From Candidatus Kapaibacterium sp. (lineage in GTDB: Bacteria; Bacteroidota; Ignavibacteria; Kapaibacteriales; UBA961), in assembly GCA_023259575.1 (NCBI GenBank), contig JALRHN010000011.1, positions 1-22,446 on the forward strand: a stretch of DNA of 22,446 nt. The letters are read 5' to 3'. How positions within the stretch are numbered: the stretch's first letter is position 1; the number at the start of each line of letters is the position of its first letter. Below are positions 1 to 9,000 of the stretch, piece by piece. Position numbers and translations under genes: made by a program. The notes under the pieces were generated by a model. It worked only from the letters and a program-made list of their open reading frames with translations, was not told where the DNA came from and searched no databases.

Positions 1-1
1 A

Positions 2-313
2 ATTGTTGCTGATATGGAAAGTGGGATTATAACTCCAGAAACAAGAAGAAGACAAGAAAGGATTTTATCTAGATTATTAGATGCTTCTCGATCTATGAAT
101 GAAAGAGATTATGATAAAGACAGAGAATCCAGAAGTGGACAAGATTTTACCGTAAAAAGTCCTCCGCAGTTGAATCTTAGTTCACCAGAAGGAAGAAATA
201 AAGCTATGCAAGATGTTCTAAGATCTTTAGGAAAAGGATATACAAAAGACTATGAAATTCTAATCAGACAATATTTTGACCGTTTGCAATCTAAACGTAC
301 TGCTATACAATAA
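2..313 (+). CDS. C-terminal end of a large protein, cut by the window edge (DUF4175-like tail)
   Basis: The frame is open to the first bases of the window (codons for I-V-A-D precede the first Met at 14), so this is the 3' end of a longer gene and not a 99-residue protein. The visible tail is highly charged: an Arg/Glu-rich helix (RRRQERILSRLLDA, then ERDYDKDRESRSG), a Ser/Pro linker containing SPPQLNL, and a final helix ending in KDYEILIRQYFDRLQ. From memory this resembles the extreme C-terminus of the very large membrane-anchored DUF4175-type proteins of Bacteroidota and Chlorobi relatives, which often end with a YxxDYExLIRxYF-like helix. The family assignment is recollection, not a search result. 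The stop overlaps the next start by one base (TAATG), which suggests translational coupling to the thioredoxin-like gene downstream. Confidence 0.6.
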   Translation: MVADMESGIITPETRRRQERILSRLLDASRSMNERDYDKDRESRSGQDFTVKSPPQLNLSSPEGRNKAMQDVLRSLGKGYTKDYEILIRQYFDRLQSKRTAIQ

Positions 314-831
314 TGCTATATAAAGTACATTATACTCTGCTTTTACCTTTGTTTGCATGGATCTTTATCCAAAGTGCTCCAAACATTAATGCCCAAAATC
401 AAGGAAGAGTTGTATCGTTTCCAGAAATCGATTCTTTGCTTCATAATTCTTATGATACTTTATATGTTATAAACTTTTGGGCTACATGGTGTAAGCCATG
501 TGTTGAAGAGTTACCAATATTTGAAGAAATTAATGAGATATATGCAAATCAACCTGTAAAAGTCCTTTTAATTAGTTTGGATTTTATACAAGACAAAGAG
601 AAAGTTCTTTTGCCTTTTATAAAAAAGAAAAATATACAATCTGAGATAGTATTATTAAAAGCTGAAAATCCCAATGAATGGATTGATAAAGTTGATATGG
701 AGTGGAGTGGTGCTTTGCCAGCTACTTTACTGATTAATAATCAAAAAAAGATCCGCAAATTCTTTGAGAAACAATTTAAACATGAAGAATTACAAGATAT
801 TGTTACACAATTATTAAAGAGTGAATTATGA
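313..831 (+). CDS. Exported TlpA/ResA-like thiol-disulfide oxidoreductase
   Basis: A 172-residue thioredoxin-fold protein. Residues 1-27 form a Sec signal peptide ending NA before Gln, so the protein should act outside the cytoplasm. The core has the NFWATWCKPC active site (Trp59, Cys60, Cys63) followed by EELPIFEEI, as in TlpA/ResA proteins, and a cis-Pro region around ALPATLLINN. Members of this family use the two cysteines to reduce disulfides in envelope proteins such as apocytochromes; the client here is unknown. The start overlaps the upstream stop by one base and the end overlaps the next thioredoxin-fold gene by four (ATGA), so the genes are likely coupled. Fold and motif are clear; the specific substrate is not. 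Confidence 0.85.
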   Translation: MLYKVHYTLLLPLFAWIFIQSAPNINAQNQGRVVSFPEIDSLLHNSYDTLYVINFWATWCKPCVEELPIFEEINEIYANQPVKVLLISLDFIQDKEKVLLPFIKKKNIQSEIVLLKAENPNEWIDKVDMEWSGALPATLLINNQKKIRKFFEKQFKHEELQDIVTQLLKSEL

Positions 832-1436
832 AAAAGTTATGGTTATTTTCTTTTCTTTTATCTTGCTTAACATGTGCTTACATATATGCAGCAGATGGAT
901 TAAAAGTAGGGGATATTGCTTCTGATTTTTCTCTAAAAAATGTAGACGGATCTATGATTAGCCTAAAAGATTATTCCTCATCAAAAGGGATTATTCTCAT
1001 TTTTACGTGCAATCATTGTCCATTTTCAAAGGCATATGAAGATCGCATAATACAAATCAATAAAATGTATGCAGAAAAAGGATTTCCTGTTATAGCAATT
1101 AATCCAAATGATGAAATATCTGTTCCAGAAGATTCATATGATAATATGAAAATCAGAGCCAAAGAAAAGGGTTTTGTTTTCCCATATATTCACGATGCTA
1201 CACAGCAAATTGCTAAAACATATGGCGCAACAAGAACACCTCATGTGTATCTATTAAAGAATAATTCTGGAGTATTTTCCATTGCATATATAGGTGCAAT
1301 AGATGACAATCATAGTGATGCAGAAAATGTAAAAGAAAAATATCTTGCAAATGCAATCGAATCTTTAATGCAAAATAAATCAGCAAATCCTGATTTTACC
1401 AAAGCAATCGGTTGCTCAATTAAATGGAAAAAGTAA
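828..1436 (+). CDS. Exported thioredoxin/redoxin-family protein with CNHC active site
   Basis: A 202-residue protein with an N-terminal signal peptide (about residues 1-21, ending YA before Ala-Asp). The mature part has the AhpC/TSA-redoxin opening (LKVGDIASDFSLKNVDG) and then FTCNHCPFSKAYEDR, placing a redox-active Cys61-x-x-Cys64 at the thioredoxin active site. TRTPHVYLL supplies the cis-Pro strand. This belongs to the thioredoxin-family/AhpC-TSA group annotated in many Bacteroidota; the Asn-His dipeptide between the cysteines differs from the Lys-Pro of its neighbour and implies a different redox potential. It overlaps the upstream gene by four bases and argH by thirteen. Substrate unknown: it could be a thiol peroxidase-like enzyme or a disulfide reductase/isomerase. 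Confidence 0.8.
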   Translation: MKKLWLFSFLLSCLTCAYIYAADGLKVGDIASDFSLKNVDGSMISLKDYSSSKGIILIFTCNHCPFSKAYEDRIIQINKMYAEKGFPVIAINPNDEISVPEDSYDNMKIRAKEKGFVFPYIHDATQQIAKTYGATRTPHVYLLKNNSGVFSIAYIGAIDDNHSDAENVKEKYLANAIESLMQNKSANPDFTKAIGCSIKWKK

Positions 1437-2830
1437 ATATCTCTTCATCTTCTAATATTCAATCTATGAAACTATGGGATAAAGGATATTCTGTCCATAA
1501 AGAAATTGAAGCTTTTACAATTGGAAAAGACATTGAATTCGATGTTTATCTAGCACCTTTTGATATTCTTGGTTCAATTGCTCATGCAATTATGCTAAAA
1601 CAGGAAGGACTTCTTACCAGTTCTGAGCTTTCATCTATTGTATCTGTTCTACATGAATTATATCATATCGTAGTTAAAGAAGATTTTACAATTGATCAAT
1701 CTTGTGAAGATATCCATTCTTGGGTGGAATTAGTTCTTACGAAGAATATTGGTGAAGCTGGTAAAAAGATTCATACAGGAAGATCTAGAAATGATCAATC
1801 TTTATTGGATATAAAACTGTTTTTAAGACATCAACTTTGTGATCTTGCAACTTCTGTTAAAGATGCTGTTATGTCTTTAGTACAACTTGGTGAACAATAC
1901 AAGAATATCATTATTCCAGGGTATACACATCTTCAAATTGCTATGCCTTCTTCATTTGGTTTATGGTTTGGAGCTTATGCTGAATCCTTAACAGATGATT
2001 TACTTACAGTTCAATCAGCATATAGATTTGTGAATAGAAATCCATTAGGAAGTGCTGCAGGTTATGGTTCATCATTCCCTTTAGATAGGAATTTAACAAC
2101 AGATCTACTTGGTTTTGAAGGACTTAATATTAGTTCTGTTTATGCTCAAATGACAAGAGGTAAAAGTGAATTGATTGTTGCTAGAGCGCTTTCAGGAATT
2201 GCCCAAACGATTAGCAAAATGGCAATGGATATAACTTTATATACCAGTCAAAATTTTGGTTTTATGGCATTACCACAAGAGTTTACAACTGGTTCAAGTA
2301 TAATGCCTCATAAAAAAAATCCAGATGTTTTCGAGTTAATCAGAGCTAAATGTAATCGCATTAGTACCCTTCATGTAGAAATTAGTGGAATTATCACAAA
2401 TTTACCTTCTGGATATCACAGAGATTATCAGATAACAAAAGAAATACTATTTCCAGCTTTTAAGGAATTATCTACGTGTATGTCTTTATTAATAGTAGCA
2501 TTACAGAATAGTATGTATCATGATGGTATTTCTCATGATAAACAATATGAATTAATGTACACAGTTGATTCAGTAAATGAATTAGTTCAGCAAGGGATTT
2601 CTTTTAGAGAAGCCTATATGATTATTGGACAAAAAGTTCAACAAGGAGAGTATCAAAAGCCAAAGCAAATAAATACTACACATATTGGCAGTATAAATAA
2701 TCCAGGTTTACAAGAGATACAATCGTATTGCAATGCAGAATACAGCAAATTTAAATTTGAAAAAGCAGAAACAGCAGAAAAACAACTATTAGATAATAGA
2801 TTTATACAAACACAGTATCTTGTTGATTAA
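1424..2830 (+). CDS. argH: Argininosuccinate lyase
   Basis: A 468-residue cytoplasmic enzyme that cleaves argininosuccinate to arginine and fumarate, the last step of arginine synthesis. Family signatures are in order: an N-terminal KLWDKGYSVHKEIEAFTIG segment, TGRSRND at 118-124, GYTHLQ at 166-171 (with the catalytic His) and the fumarase/ASL loop GSSIMPHKKNPD at 290-301 (with the catalytic Ser). Length matches the usual 450-470 residues. The opening resembles Bacteroidota-type ArgH more than the proteobacterial form. The start at 1424 overlaps the preceding redoxin gene by 13 bases; the KLWDKGY match begins only at residue 16, so an internal Met (residue 15) is an alternative start. No other arginine gene is in the window. 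Confidence 0.95.
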   Translation: MEKVNISSSSNIQSMKLWDKGYSVHKEIEAFTIGKDIEFDVYLAPFDILGSIAHAIMLKQEGLLTSSELSSIVSVLHELYHIVVKEDFTIDQSCEDIHSWVELVLTKNIGEAGKKIHTGRSRNDQSLLDIKLFLRHQLCDLATSVKDAVMSLVQLGEQYKNIIIPGYTHLQIAMPSSFGLWFGAYAESLTDDLLTVQSAYRFVNRNPLGSAAGYGSSFPLDRNLTTDLLGFEGLNISSVYAQMTRGKSELIVARALSGIAQTISKMAMDITLYTSQNFGFMALPQEFTTGSSIMPHKKNPDVFELIRAKCNRISTLHVEISGIITNLPSGYHRDYQITKEILFPAFKELSTCMSLLIVALQNSMYHDGISHDKQYELMYTVDSVNELVQQGISFREAYMIIGQKVQQGEYQKPKQINTTHIGSINNPGLQEIQSYCNAEYSKFKFEKAETAEKQLLDNRFIQTQYLVD

Positions 2831-2831
2831 T

Positions 2832-3680
2832 ATGAAGATAGGCAAATATACTATACAGCATTTTGAAACAGGTGATTTCGCATTAGATGGTGGAGCAATG
2901 TTTGGAGTTGTTCCCAAACCTCTTTGGTCTAAGGCATATAATTCTGGAGATGAATTAAATCGAATACCTATGACAGCTAGAAGTTTACTTATTCAGTATG
3001 AAGATCGAAGAATCATTATAGATACTGGCTGTGGTAATAAAATGCCATTGAAACTTCAAAATATATATAATGTTGATTATACAAGAGCATCAATTCAGGC
3101 TTCTTTGGAAATACATAATCTTAAAGCAGAAGATATTACTGATATAATATTTACACATTTACATTTTGATCATGCCGGTGGTTCTACATATAGAACAGAA
3201 ATGGGAGAAGTTGTACCGATGTTTCCGAATGCAAAGCATTATGTACAAAAAGATCATCTTTCTTGGGCAAGAAATCCCACAGATAAAGATAGAGCTTCTT
3301 TTATGCCTGAAAACTGGGAGCCTATCATACACAATGGAATGATGGAGATATTAGATGGCCCTGGCGAATTATTCCCAGGATTAACAGTACAAACTCTATA
3401 TGGCCATACGCAAGCATTACAAATGATTACAGTTACAGATAATAATAAAACATTAGTATTTCCTGCAGACTTATTGCCAACTGCAGCTCATATACCAGTT
3501 CCTTATGTTATGGGTTATGATAATTTCCCTTTAACTTCTATGGAAGAAAAACACAAAATTCTAACTAAAGCAGTTGAAGAAGAATGGATAATATGTTTTG
3601 AGCATGATTCATTTATTCCTGCAGGTAAAGTACATCATACGGAAAAAGGTTTTGCATTAGCTGAAACTGTGGAGTTATAA
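2832..3680 (+). CDS. Metallo-beta-lactamase-fold hydrolase
   Basis: A 282-residue cytoplasmic MBL-fold enzyme. The metal site is complete: THLHFDHAGG (His109, His111, Asp113, His114), His192 in YGHTQ, Asp213 in FPADLLP and His258 in CFEHDS, so two metal ions are expected. The pattern (an N-terminal GGAMFGVVPK segment, then IDTGCGNK) is that of the large MBL group that includes quorum-quenching lactonases and many uncharacterised hydrolases; the substrate cannot be told from sequence. I chose ATG 2832, two bases after the argH stop, over an in-frame TTG at 2820 that would overlap argH. It lies directly upstream of the Rieske gene with one base between them. The fold is certain; any specific activity is not. 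Confidence 0.85.
   Translation: MKIGKYTIQHFETGDFALDGGAMFGVVPKPLWSKAYNSGDELNRIPMTARSLLIQYEDRRIIIDTGCGNKMPLKLQNIYNVDYTRASIQASLEIHNLKAEDITDIIFTHLHFDHAGGSTYRTEMGEVVPMFPNAKHYVQKDHLSWARNPTDKDRASFMPENWEPIIHNGMMEILDGPGELFPGLTVQTLYGHTQALQMITVTDNNKTLVFPADLLPTAAHIPVPYVMGYDNFPLTSMEEKHKILTKAVEEEWIICFEHDSFIPAGKVHHTEKGFALAETVEL
3671..3674 (+). promoter_or_regulatory. Ribosome binding site (GGAG) deciding the GTG start of the Rieske gene
   Basis: GGAG lies seven bases upstream of GTG 3682, inside the last codons of the MBL gene. The Rieske frame has no internal Met codon, and the ATG at 3680 runs straight into TGA in its own frame, so GTG with this site is the only plausible start. Clear Shine-Dalgarno sequences are rare elsewhere in the window, which makes this one notable. 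Confidence 0.55.
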
Positions 3681-3681
3681 T

Positions 3682-4101
3682 GTGAATGCATATGATAATG
3701 AAGATATTAGTGAGTTTGAACAATCAATTGCAGCATATCAAAAAGCTGTTTTTCAAGAGAAGCCATATATTCAATTATGCAAATCAGGTGATATTTTTCC
3801 CCAAAAAGGAAAGAATTTCTATTTTGATGAAGATGTCCAAATAGCTGTATTCAGAGACAATCAACAATTATTTGCTGTGTCTAATATATGTCCACATCAA
3901 TATGCAGCTGTGATATGCAATGGATTTTTGGAAGAAAAAACAGTGACATGTCCACTACATGGATGGATATATTCACTAGAATCTGGCAAAGCACTTGGAA
4001 GTAATGCTCGATTAACTACATATCATATTTTTGAAGTTGAAGGTTTAGTGTGGTTAGAACAACCAAAAAAAACTCGTCCTTTATGGTTGGATAATTTCTG
4101 A
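3682..4101 (+). CDS. Single-domain Rieske [2Fe-2S] protein (NirD/ferredoxin-like)
   Basis: A 139-residue soluble protein with both halves of a Rieske cluster-binding site: NICPHQ (Cys70, His72) and TCPLHGW (Cys90, His93), spaced as in Rieske-type ferredoxins and NirD-like subunits. There is no signal peptide or membrane anchor, unlike the bc1/b6f Rieske subunits. Such proteins carry electrons to oxygenases or reductases, but no oxygenase partner is present here; the next gene is the iron-sulfur enzyme QueG. About 30 N-terminal residues precede the Rieske core and a short Pro/Lys-rich tail (EQPKKTRPLW) follows. Start is GTG, supported by a GGAG site. The cluster type is secure; the partner is unknown. 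Confidence 0.85.
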   Translation: MNAYDNEDISEFEQSIAAYQKAVFQEKPYIQLCKSGDIFPQKGKNFYFDEDVQIAVFRDNQQLFAVSNICPHQYAAVICNGFLEEKTVTCPLHGWIYSLESGKALGSNARLTTYHIFEVEGLVWLEQPKKTRPLWLDNF

Positions 4102-4113
4102 TTGGGACATTAT

Positions 4114-5082
4114 ATGTTTTCTGACACATCAATAGAGCAATATTCTGAATTCATTAAAGAAAAAGCTATCTCAATAGGTTTCGATCTAGTTGGCATTGCC
4201 AATGTAGAAGAATTCAATAAAGAATTTTCTCAATATCAAGAATGGATTAATGCAGGCTATCATGGTACAATGGGGTATTTGGCTGCACATCAAGAGAAAA
4301 GAAAAAACATTAGACATATATTACAAGATGCACAATCTGTCATCGTAGTTGGGCTAAATTATTATACAGATTATCAGCATAAAGATGATTCCACACAAGG
4401 AAAAATATCTCGATATGCTTGGGGTACAGATTATCATGAAATATTGCCAGCAATGATGCAAACATTATCTAAAGAACTCACTGAATTAGTACCCAATTCC
4501 CAACATAAATTTTATGTTGATACTGGCCCAATATTAGAAAAACAATGGGCAATTAAAGCAGGACTTGGCTGGCAAGGGAAACATTCAAATATCATTAATC
4601 GAGAAATAGGATCTTGGTTTTTTATTGGAGTTATAATCTCTACAATTCCACTAGTTGCCAGCAAACCAATCACAGATTTTTGTGGAACATGTACCGCTTG
4701 TATTGATGCTTGCCCAACAAATGCAATCATAGAACCATATAAGGTTGATGCAACAAAATGCATATCATATTGGACAATTGAAACGAAGCCAGATATACCG
4801 ATTCCTTATACTATTTCAGAAAATCTACAACAATGGGTATTCGGTTGTGATATATGCCAAGAAGTATGTCCGTGGAATTCATTCCAAAAAGAAACGCATA
4901 AAGAACTCTTATTACCAAGAAATAATGAGATGTCACTATCACTAGACGCAATCCTAGATATGACACAAGAAGAATTTTCTACTAGATTTAGAAAAAGTCC
5001 GGTGAAAAGAACTAAACTTGCTGGTTTGAAGAGAAATGCAAATGCACTATTAATTAATAATAAAAAAGACAATCCGCAATGA
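4114..5082 (+). CDS. queG: Epoxyqueuosine reductase
   Basis: A 322-residue cytoplasmic enzyme catalysing the last step of queuosine synthesis in tRNA: cobalamin-dependent reduction of epoxyqueuosine to queuosine at the wobble base. Visible features are the N-terminal domain with GFDLVGIANV, the conserved YVDTGPILEK segment (Asp136, equivalent to the catalytic Asp of characterised QueG), GLGWQGKHSNII, and two [4Fe-4S] sites made from FCGTCTACIDACP (Cys190, 193, 196, 200), Cys216 and GCDICQEVCPWN (Cys245, 248, 252). All eight cluster cysteines are present. I chose ATG 4114, six bases after GGGA, over an in-frame TTG at 4102. It follows the Rieske gene by 12 bases and overlaps the pirin gene by four (ATGA). 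No other queuosine genes are in the window. Confidence 0.94.
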   Translation: MFSDTSIEQYSEFIKEKAISIGFDLVGIANVEEFNKEFSQYQEWINAGYHGTMGYLAAHQEKRKNIRHILQDAQSVIVVGLNYYTDYQHKDDSTQGKISRYAWGTDYHEILPAMMQTLSKELTELVPNSQHKFYVDTGPILEKQWAIKAGLGWQGKHSNIINREIGSWFFIGVIISTIPLVASKPITDFCGTCTACIDACPTNAIIEPYKVDATKCISYWTIETKPDIPIPYTISENLQQWVFGCDICQEVCPWNSFQKETHKELLLPRNNEMSLSLDAILDMTQEEFSTRFRKSPVKRTKLAGLKRNANALLINNKKDNPQ

Positions 5083-5936
5083 TAAAAACAATACAAAACA
5101 TTGAGAAATCCATGATCATAAATGAAGGTGGATTGCAGATGAAGCAACCTTTGCCAACCACCGCAATTAAAGATATTGATCCTTTTGTTTTATTACATCA
5201 TCATGGCCCCATGCAATGTGAAAAAGGATTCGAATTACCTTTTGGTCCGCATCCTCATCGAGGTTTTGAAACAGTTACAATCATTTATCAGGGTGATATC
5301 GAGCATAAAGATTCATTAGGTACTTCAAGCATTATTCATACAGGCGGTATTCAGTGGATGACAGCTGGTTCAGGAATCATTCATTCAGAAAATGTATCTG
5401 AAACTTTTAAACAGAATGGAGGTGAATTAGAAATTATCCAATTATGGATAAATCTACCATCTTCCTTAAAAATGACTCCTCCATTATATCAAGGTATTCA
5501 ATCTGAACAATTGCCTTTGATATCTTTGAATCAGCATGCTAACATGAAATTAATAAGTGGAACATATCAATCCGTACAAAGCCCCGTTATTTCTATAACA
5601 GATATTTTTTTATCAACAATATCAATTGTAGCAAACACACAAATTCAACTTCAAGTACCTGAATTATCATCTATTCTTTTTTATGTAAAAAAAGGAAATA
5701 TTCGGATTCAAAATGAAGAGATTATACAGCATTCACTCATACATTTCGATGATAAAGGTAATACTATAATTGTTGATGCTTCAGAAGGTACCGAAATCCT
5801 GTTTGGATATGGAAATCCATATCATGAACCAATTGTAGCCAGAGGCCCATTTGTTATGAATTCTTTTAATGAAATTTATCAAGCAATTGATGATTATCAT
5901 GCAGGAAATATGGGTGATATAGATCTATCTCTATAA
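5079..5936 (+). CDS. Pirin-family protein (bicupin)
   Basis: A 285-residue bicupin. The pirin signature is intact: IDPFVLLHHHGP, FGPHPHRGFETVTI (metal ligands His58 and His60), then GIIHSENV (His102, Glu104), matching the four Fe-binding ligands of human pirin. The second cupin (about 170-285) retains the fold pattern, including FGYGNPYHEPIVARGPFVMN near the end. Bacterial pirins such as E. coli YhhW can have quercetinase activity, while others act as protein partners or regulators; nothing here separates these. The start overlaps the queG stop by four bases (ATGA) and gives the full expected N-terminus. It is the last gene of this run; a 123-base gap follows. Confidence 0.9.
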   Translation: MIKTIQNIEKSMIINEGGLQMKQPLPTTAIKDIDPFVLLHHHGPMQCEKGFELPFGPHPHRGFETVTIIYQGDIEHKDSLGTSSIIHTGGIQWMTAGSGIIHSENVSETFKQNGGELEIIQLWINLPSSLKMTPPLYQGIQSEQLPLISLNQHANMKLISGTYQSVQSPVISITDIFLSTISIVANTQIQLQVPELSSILFYVKKGNIRIQNEEIIQHSLIHFDDKGNTIIVDASEGTEILFGYGNPYHEPIVARGPFVMNSFNEIYQAIDDYHAGNMGDIDLSL

Positions 5937-5985
5937 CTAGTATACATTTTTCCGTAGAAATATATTGTTTGCTTTGTATCTCAAA

Positions 5986-6000
5986 AAAAACAGTGTTTTT
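5986..6000 (+). terminator. Possible weak terminator hairpin after the pirin gene
   Basis: AAAAAC and GTTTTT can pair around a three-base AGT loop, with further A and T on either side. The stem is almost all A-T and there is no GC core, so it would be a poor intrinsic terminator. It is listed because it is the only structure in the 5937-6059 gap between two probable transcription units. Confidence 0.2.
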
Positions 6001-6017
6001 AATACTAAAGATATTTG

Positions 6018-6025
6018 TATTTTTG
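6018..6025 (+). promoter_or_regulatory. Candidate Bacteroidota-type -7 promoter element (TATTTTTG)
   Basis: TATTTTTG matches the TAnnTTTG -7 element known for the major sigma factor of Bacteroidota and ends 34 bases before the ATG of the TPR gene, a suitable distance for driving the 6060-15354 unit. No TTG/TTTG is seen at the expected -33 spacing, and this pattern arises easily in AT-rich DNA, so confidence is low. Confidence 0.3.
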
Positions 6026-6059
6026 AAGTGCAGCATATATCCATCCCCACGAAACATCT

Positions 6060-9000
6060 ATGAAACGATTGCTTTTTTCGGCAATGTTTGCATTAGTGCA
6101 TGTTATTGCAAACAGTCAAATTGCAGACCCACAAATTTCTTATGGGCCAAAGATTCTATTGCAAACCGATGCTTTGCTTCAAGAAGGTAACCTTATTGAA
6201 TCTAGGGCATATATAAGAACATATCTTAAAGATTTTAGTGATGGTATATATGCAGATGAAGCTAGGGTATTACAAGCAATTATAATGAGGGAGCAAGCTG
6301 ACTATTCTTATGCAGACAAGGCTTTATCCGATTTTATACAACAAAGAAATAATTCAAAGTTGATACCTCTTGCTTGGTTCGAGCGTGCATCAATAGCATT
6401 TCATAAAGGAGATTTTGTAGTTTCTATAGATTACTTTAATCAAGCCTCAATCAATGCTAATAATCTATTCAAGACAGATGAAAATTATTATAAAAATATA
6501 AGTGGATCTGCACTATTTTGGAAGGGTATAGCCCATGCCAAGTTAGGTAATATTGAACAATCGAAAATATTTCTTACTGAATGTCAAAAATTGTTTTCAG
6601 ATCATTCATTAGCTGATGATGCATTATATATTAGGGCTCAATTATCTGAAAAAGAGTTTCAATTACAGCAAGCAGGTGTTTTATATGCCGAGCTCTTAAG
6701 TAGATATCAATATAGCAATACAGTTCTTAGCTCTGCAATTCGTGCTGCAAATGTAAAAGTAGCATTAAAAGAACCTAATGCTGCAATAGTATTTTTAGAT
6801 CAAGCTCATAATATTGTACGTCGAATTTCTCAAAAAGACTCAATTGGTTTATTGTATGAAAAACAAATGCATTCAGAAGCATCTGATCAAGAAATACAAT
6901 ATTTACGTATAGAAGCACTCACATTAACTGGGCAATACCAAGGCAGCCATATTATGGCTAAAGAATTTTTGCGCATGTTCGGTTCTTCCTCTTTGAAACC
7001 TCAAGTTTGGATGGCTGCTGGATATAATACGCTTCAATTAAAAGAGTATCAATTATCAGAACAGTATTATCAAACTGTGATTGATTCAATTCAAGATGAT
7101 CAATCATTGATTAAGCATGGTGCAAAATTATATCATGCAATTGTTCTTAAAGCATTACAGAAAAGAGAAGAAGCAAAAAAAGAATTATCATTATTAAATG
7201 CTCAAATAGGATATCCATATATATCACAATCTTTATTAGAATATGGGCAAATCGCATATGAAGACAAAGAATTAGAAATAGCAAAAAAAGCCTTGCAGAA
7301 AGCAGAAAGAGAAACCACTGACAAAACAGTTCTCGTTAAGATTAACTTATTACTAGGTAGTATATTTTTAGATTTAGAAATGTATGGCAAGGCAGCTAGA
7401 GAATATGCATCAGCAGAAAGAAATGCATTAACTCTTTCTGATATTGCATTACCAAATAGAGAAAATATACTAGCTGAAATTAGATTGAAAAATGGAGTAT
7501 CACTACATCAAAATGAACAATATCAAGATGCAGCCATTGAACTTTCTACATTTTTAGGAGAACATAAAAGTGATATTCGTAAAGATGAAGCATTATTTTG
7601 GTTGGCTGAGTCTTATTTCAGATTAGATCTATTGAAAAATGCAGAAGAATTTTATAATCAATTGATTTCTGATTTTCCAAAGAGCAAAAGAGTTGAAGAA
7701 AGTATGTATGCATTAGCTTGGACTTATTTTAGGACAAGAGATTTTAATAAAAGCAATACTGCATTTTCTTCATTATTAAAGAAATATCCAGATTCACGGT
7801 TTGCAGCTGAAAGTTGGGCAAGAAAGGGTGATGGATTTTATATTCAAAAACAATTTAAAGAAGCATCTACAGCATATAAAGCTGCATATAAAGCCTTGCC
7901 TAATTCTGAAGAAGGACAATATTCTGCATATCAGTATGGACAAGCTTTATATAGATTAAATGATTTTGATGGGGCATTACAAGCTTTTAGGACATTTATA
8001 CGATCTCATTCAAAATCATCTTTGGCACCTTCGGCATCATATTCATTAGGTTGGACACATTTTCAGCAAAAAAAATATTCTGAAGCTATCGAAGATTTTA
8101 AAGATTTGATTAGCTCTTATCCATCTAGTCCATTATGTGCAAGAGCCCATTATACTATTGGAGATGCTTATTATAATATGGAGCAATATGAAAAAGCTAT
8201 TGCAGAATATTCAATTGTTAAAAATTCATATGCCCAATCACCATTAGCAGGCGAATCAGTTAAAAGTATCCAGTATTGCTTGGAATTTTTGGGAAGAAAT
8301 CAAGAGGCAGATCAAATAGTAGATGAATTTGTAAAAGCGCATCCTGAGTCTGATGCAGCAAAAGATTTATTGATGAATAAAGGATTGAGTTTTTACAATA
8401 GACAAAATTTTCAAAGCGCGATTAGTGAATATGAATCGTTTCTGAAGACGAATAATGATAAAGAAAGGAATGCAGAAGCTTTGTTCTATTTAGGAAAAAG
8501 TTATGCTAGTTTGGGAGAATCTCCAAAAGCAGAATCTTCCTATAAAGATGTTTATGCATCATATCCTAAAAGTGAATTTGCTCCATTGGCTTTATTAGAA
8601 ATTGGATTACTCAAGCAGAAATCTCAATTATTGAGGGATGCTGATACAGCATTTATCAAACTCATGGATGAATTTCCGAATAGTAATTCTGCAGCTCAAG
8701 CTGGATATGAAAGAGCCCAAATTGCTGTATCACTTACTGATACACTTAAGTCATTACGCTTATTTACAGAAATTGCTGATAAGTTTACAAACTCAGAATA
8801 TGGCGATCAGTCAAGATATAAAATAGCAATGTATTATCGATCAAAAGGAATATTAGATAGTGCAAGAGTACATTTTGGAAAGCTAGTTGATAGGCTCGAA
8901 AATATTTCAATTGCAGCCGAAGCTCAATATAGAATTGGCGAATCATGGCTTAAACAAAAAGAAATAGGAAATGCAATAGAAGCTTTTAATCAAGTAAGAC

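Noticed and set aside
2820..2831. TTG start for the MBL-fold gene inside argH
   Set aside because: ATG 2832 lies immediately downstream, after the argH stop, and gives a natural N-terminus; the extra four residues add nothing conserved.
4806..5147. 113-codon open frame on the - strand across queG and pirin
   Set aside because: It runs antisense to two clearly recognised genes and has random-looking composition.
5937..6059. Possible small RNA or tRNA in the gap between pirin and TPR genes
   Set aside because: No cloverleaf or GC-bearing stem is present; only a weak A/T hairpin and a candidate -7 element.
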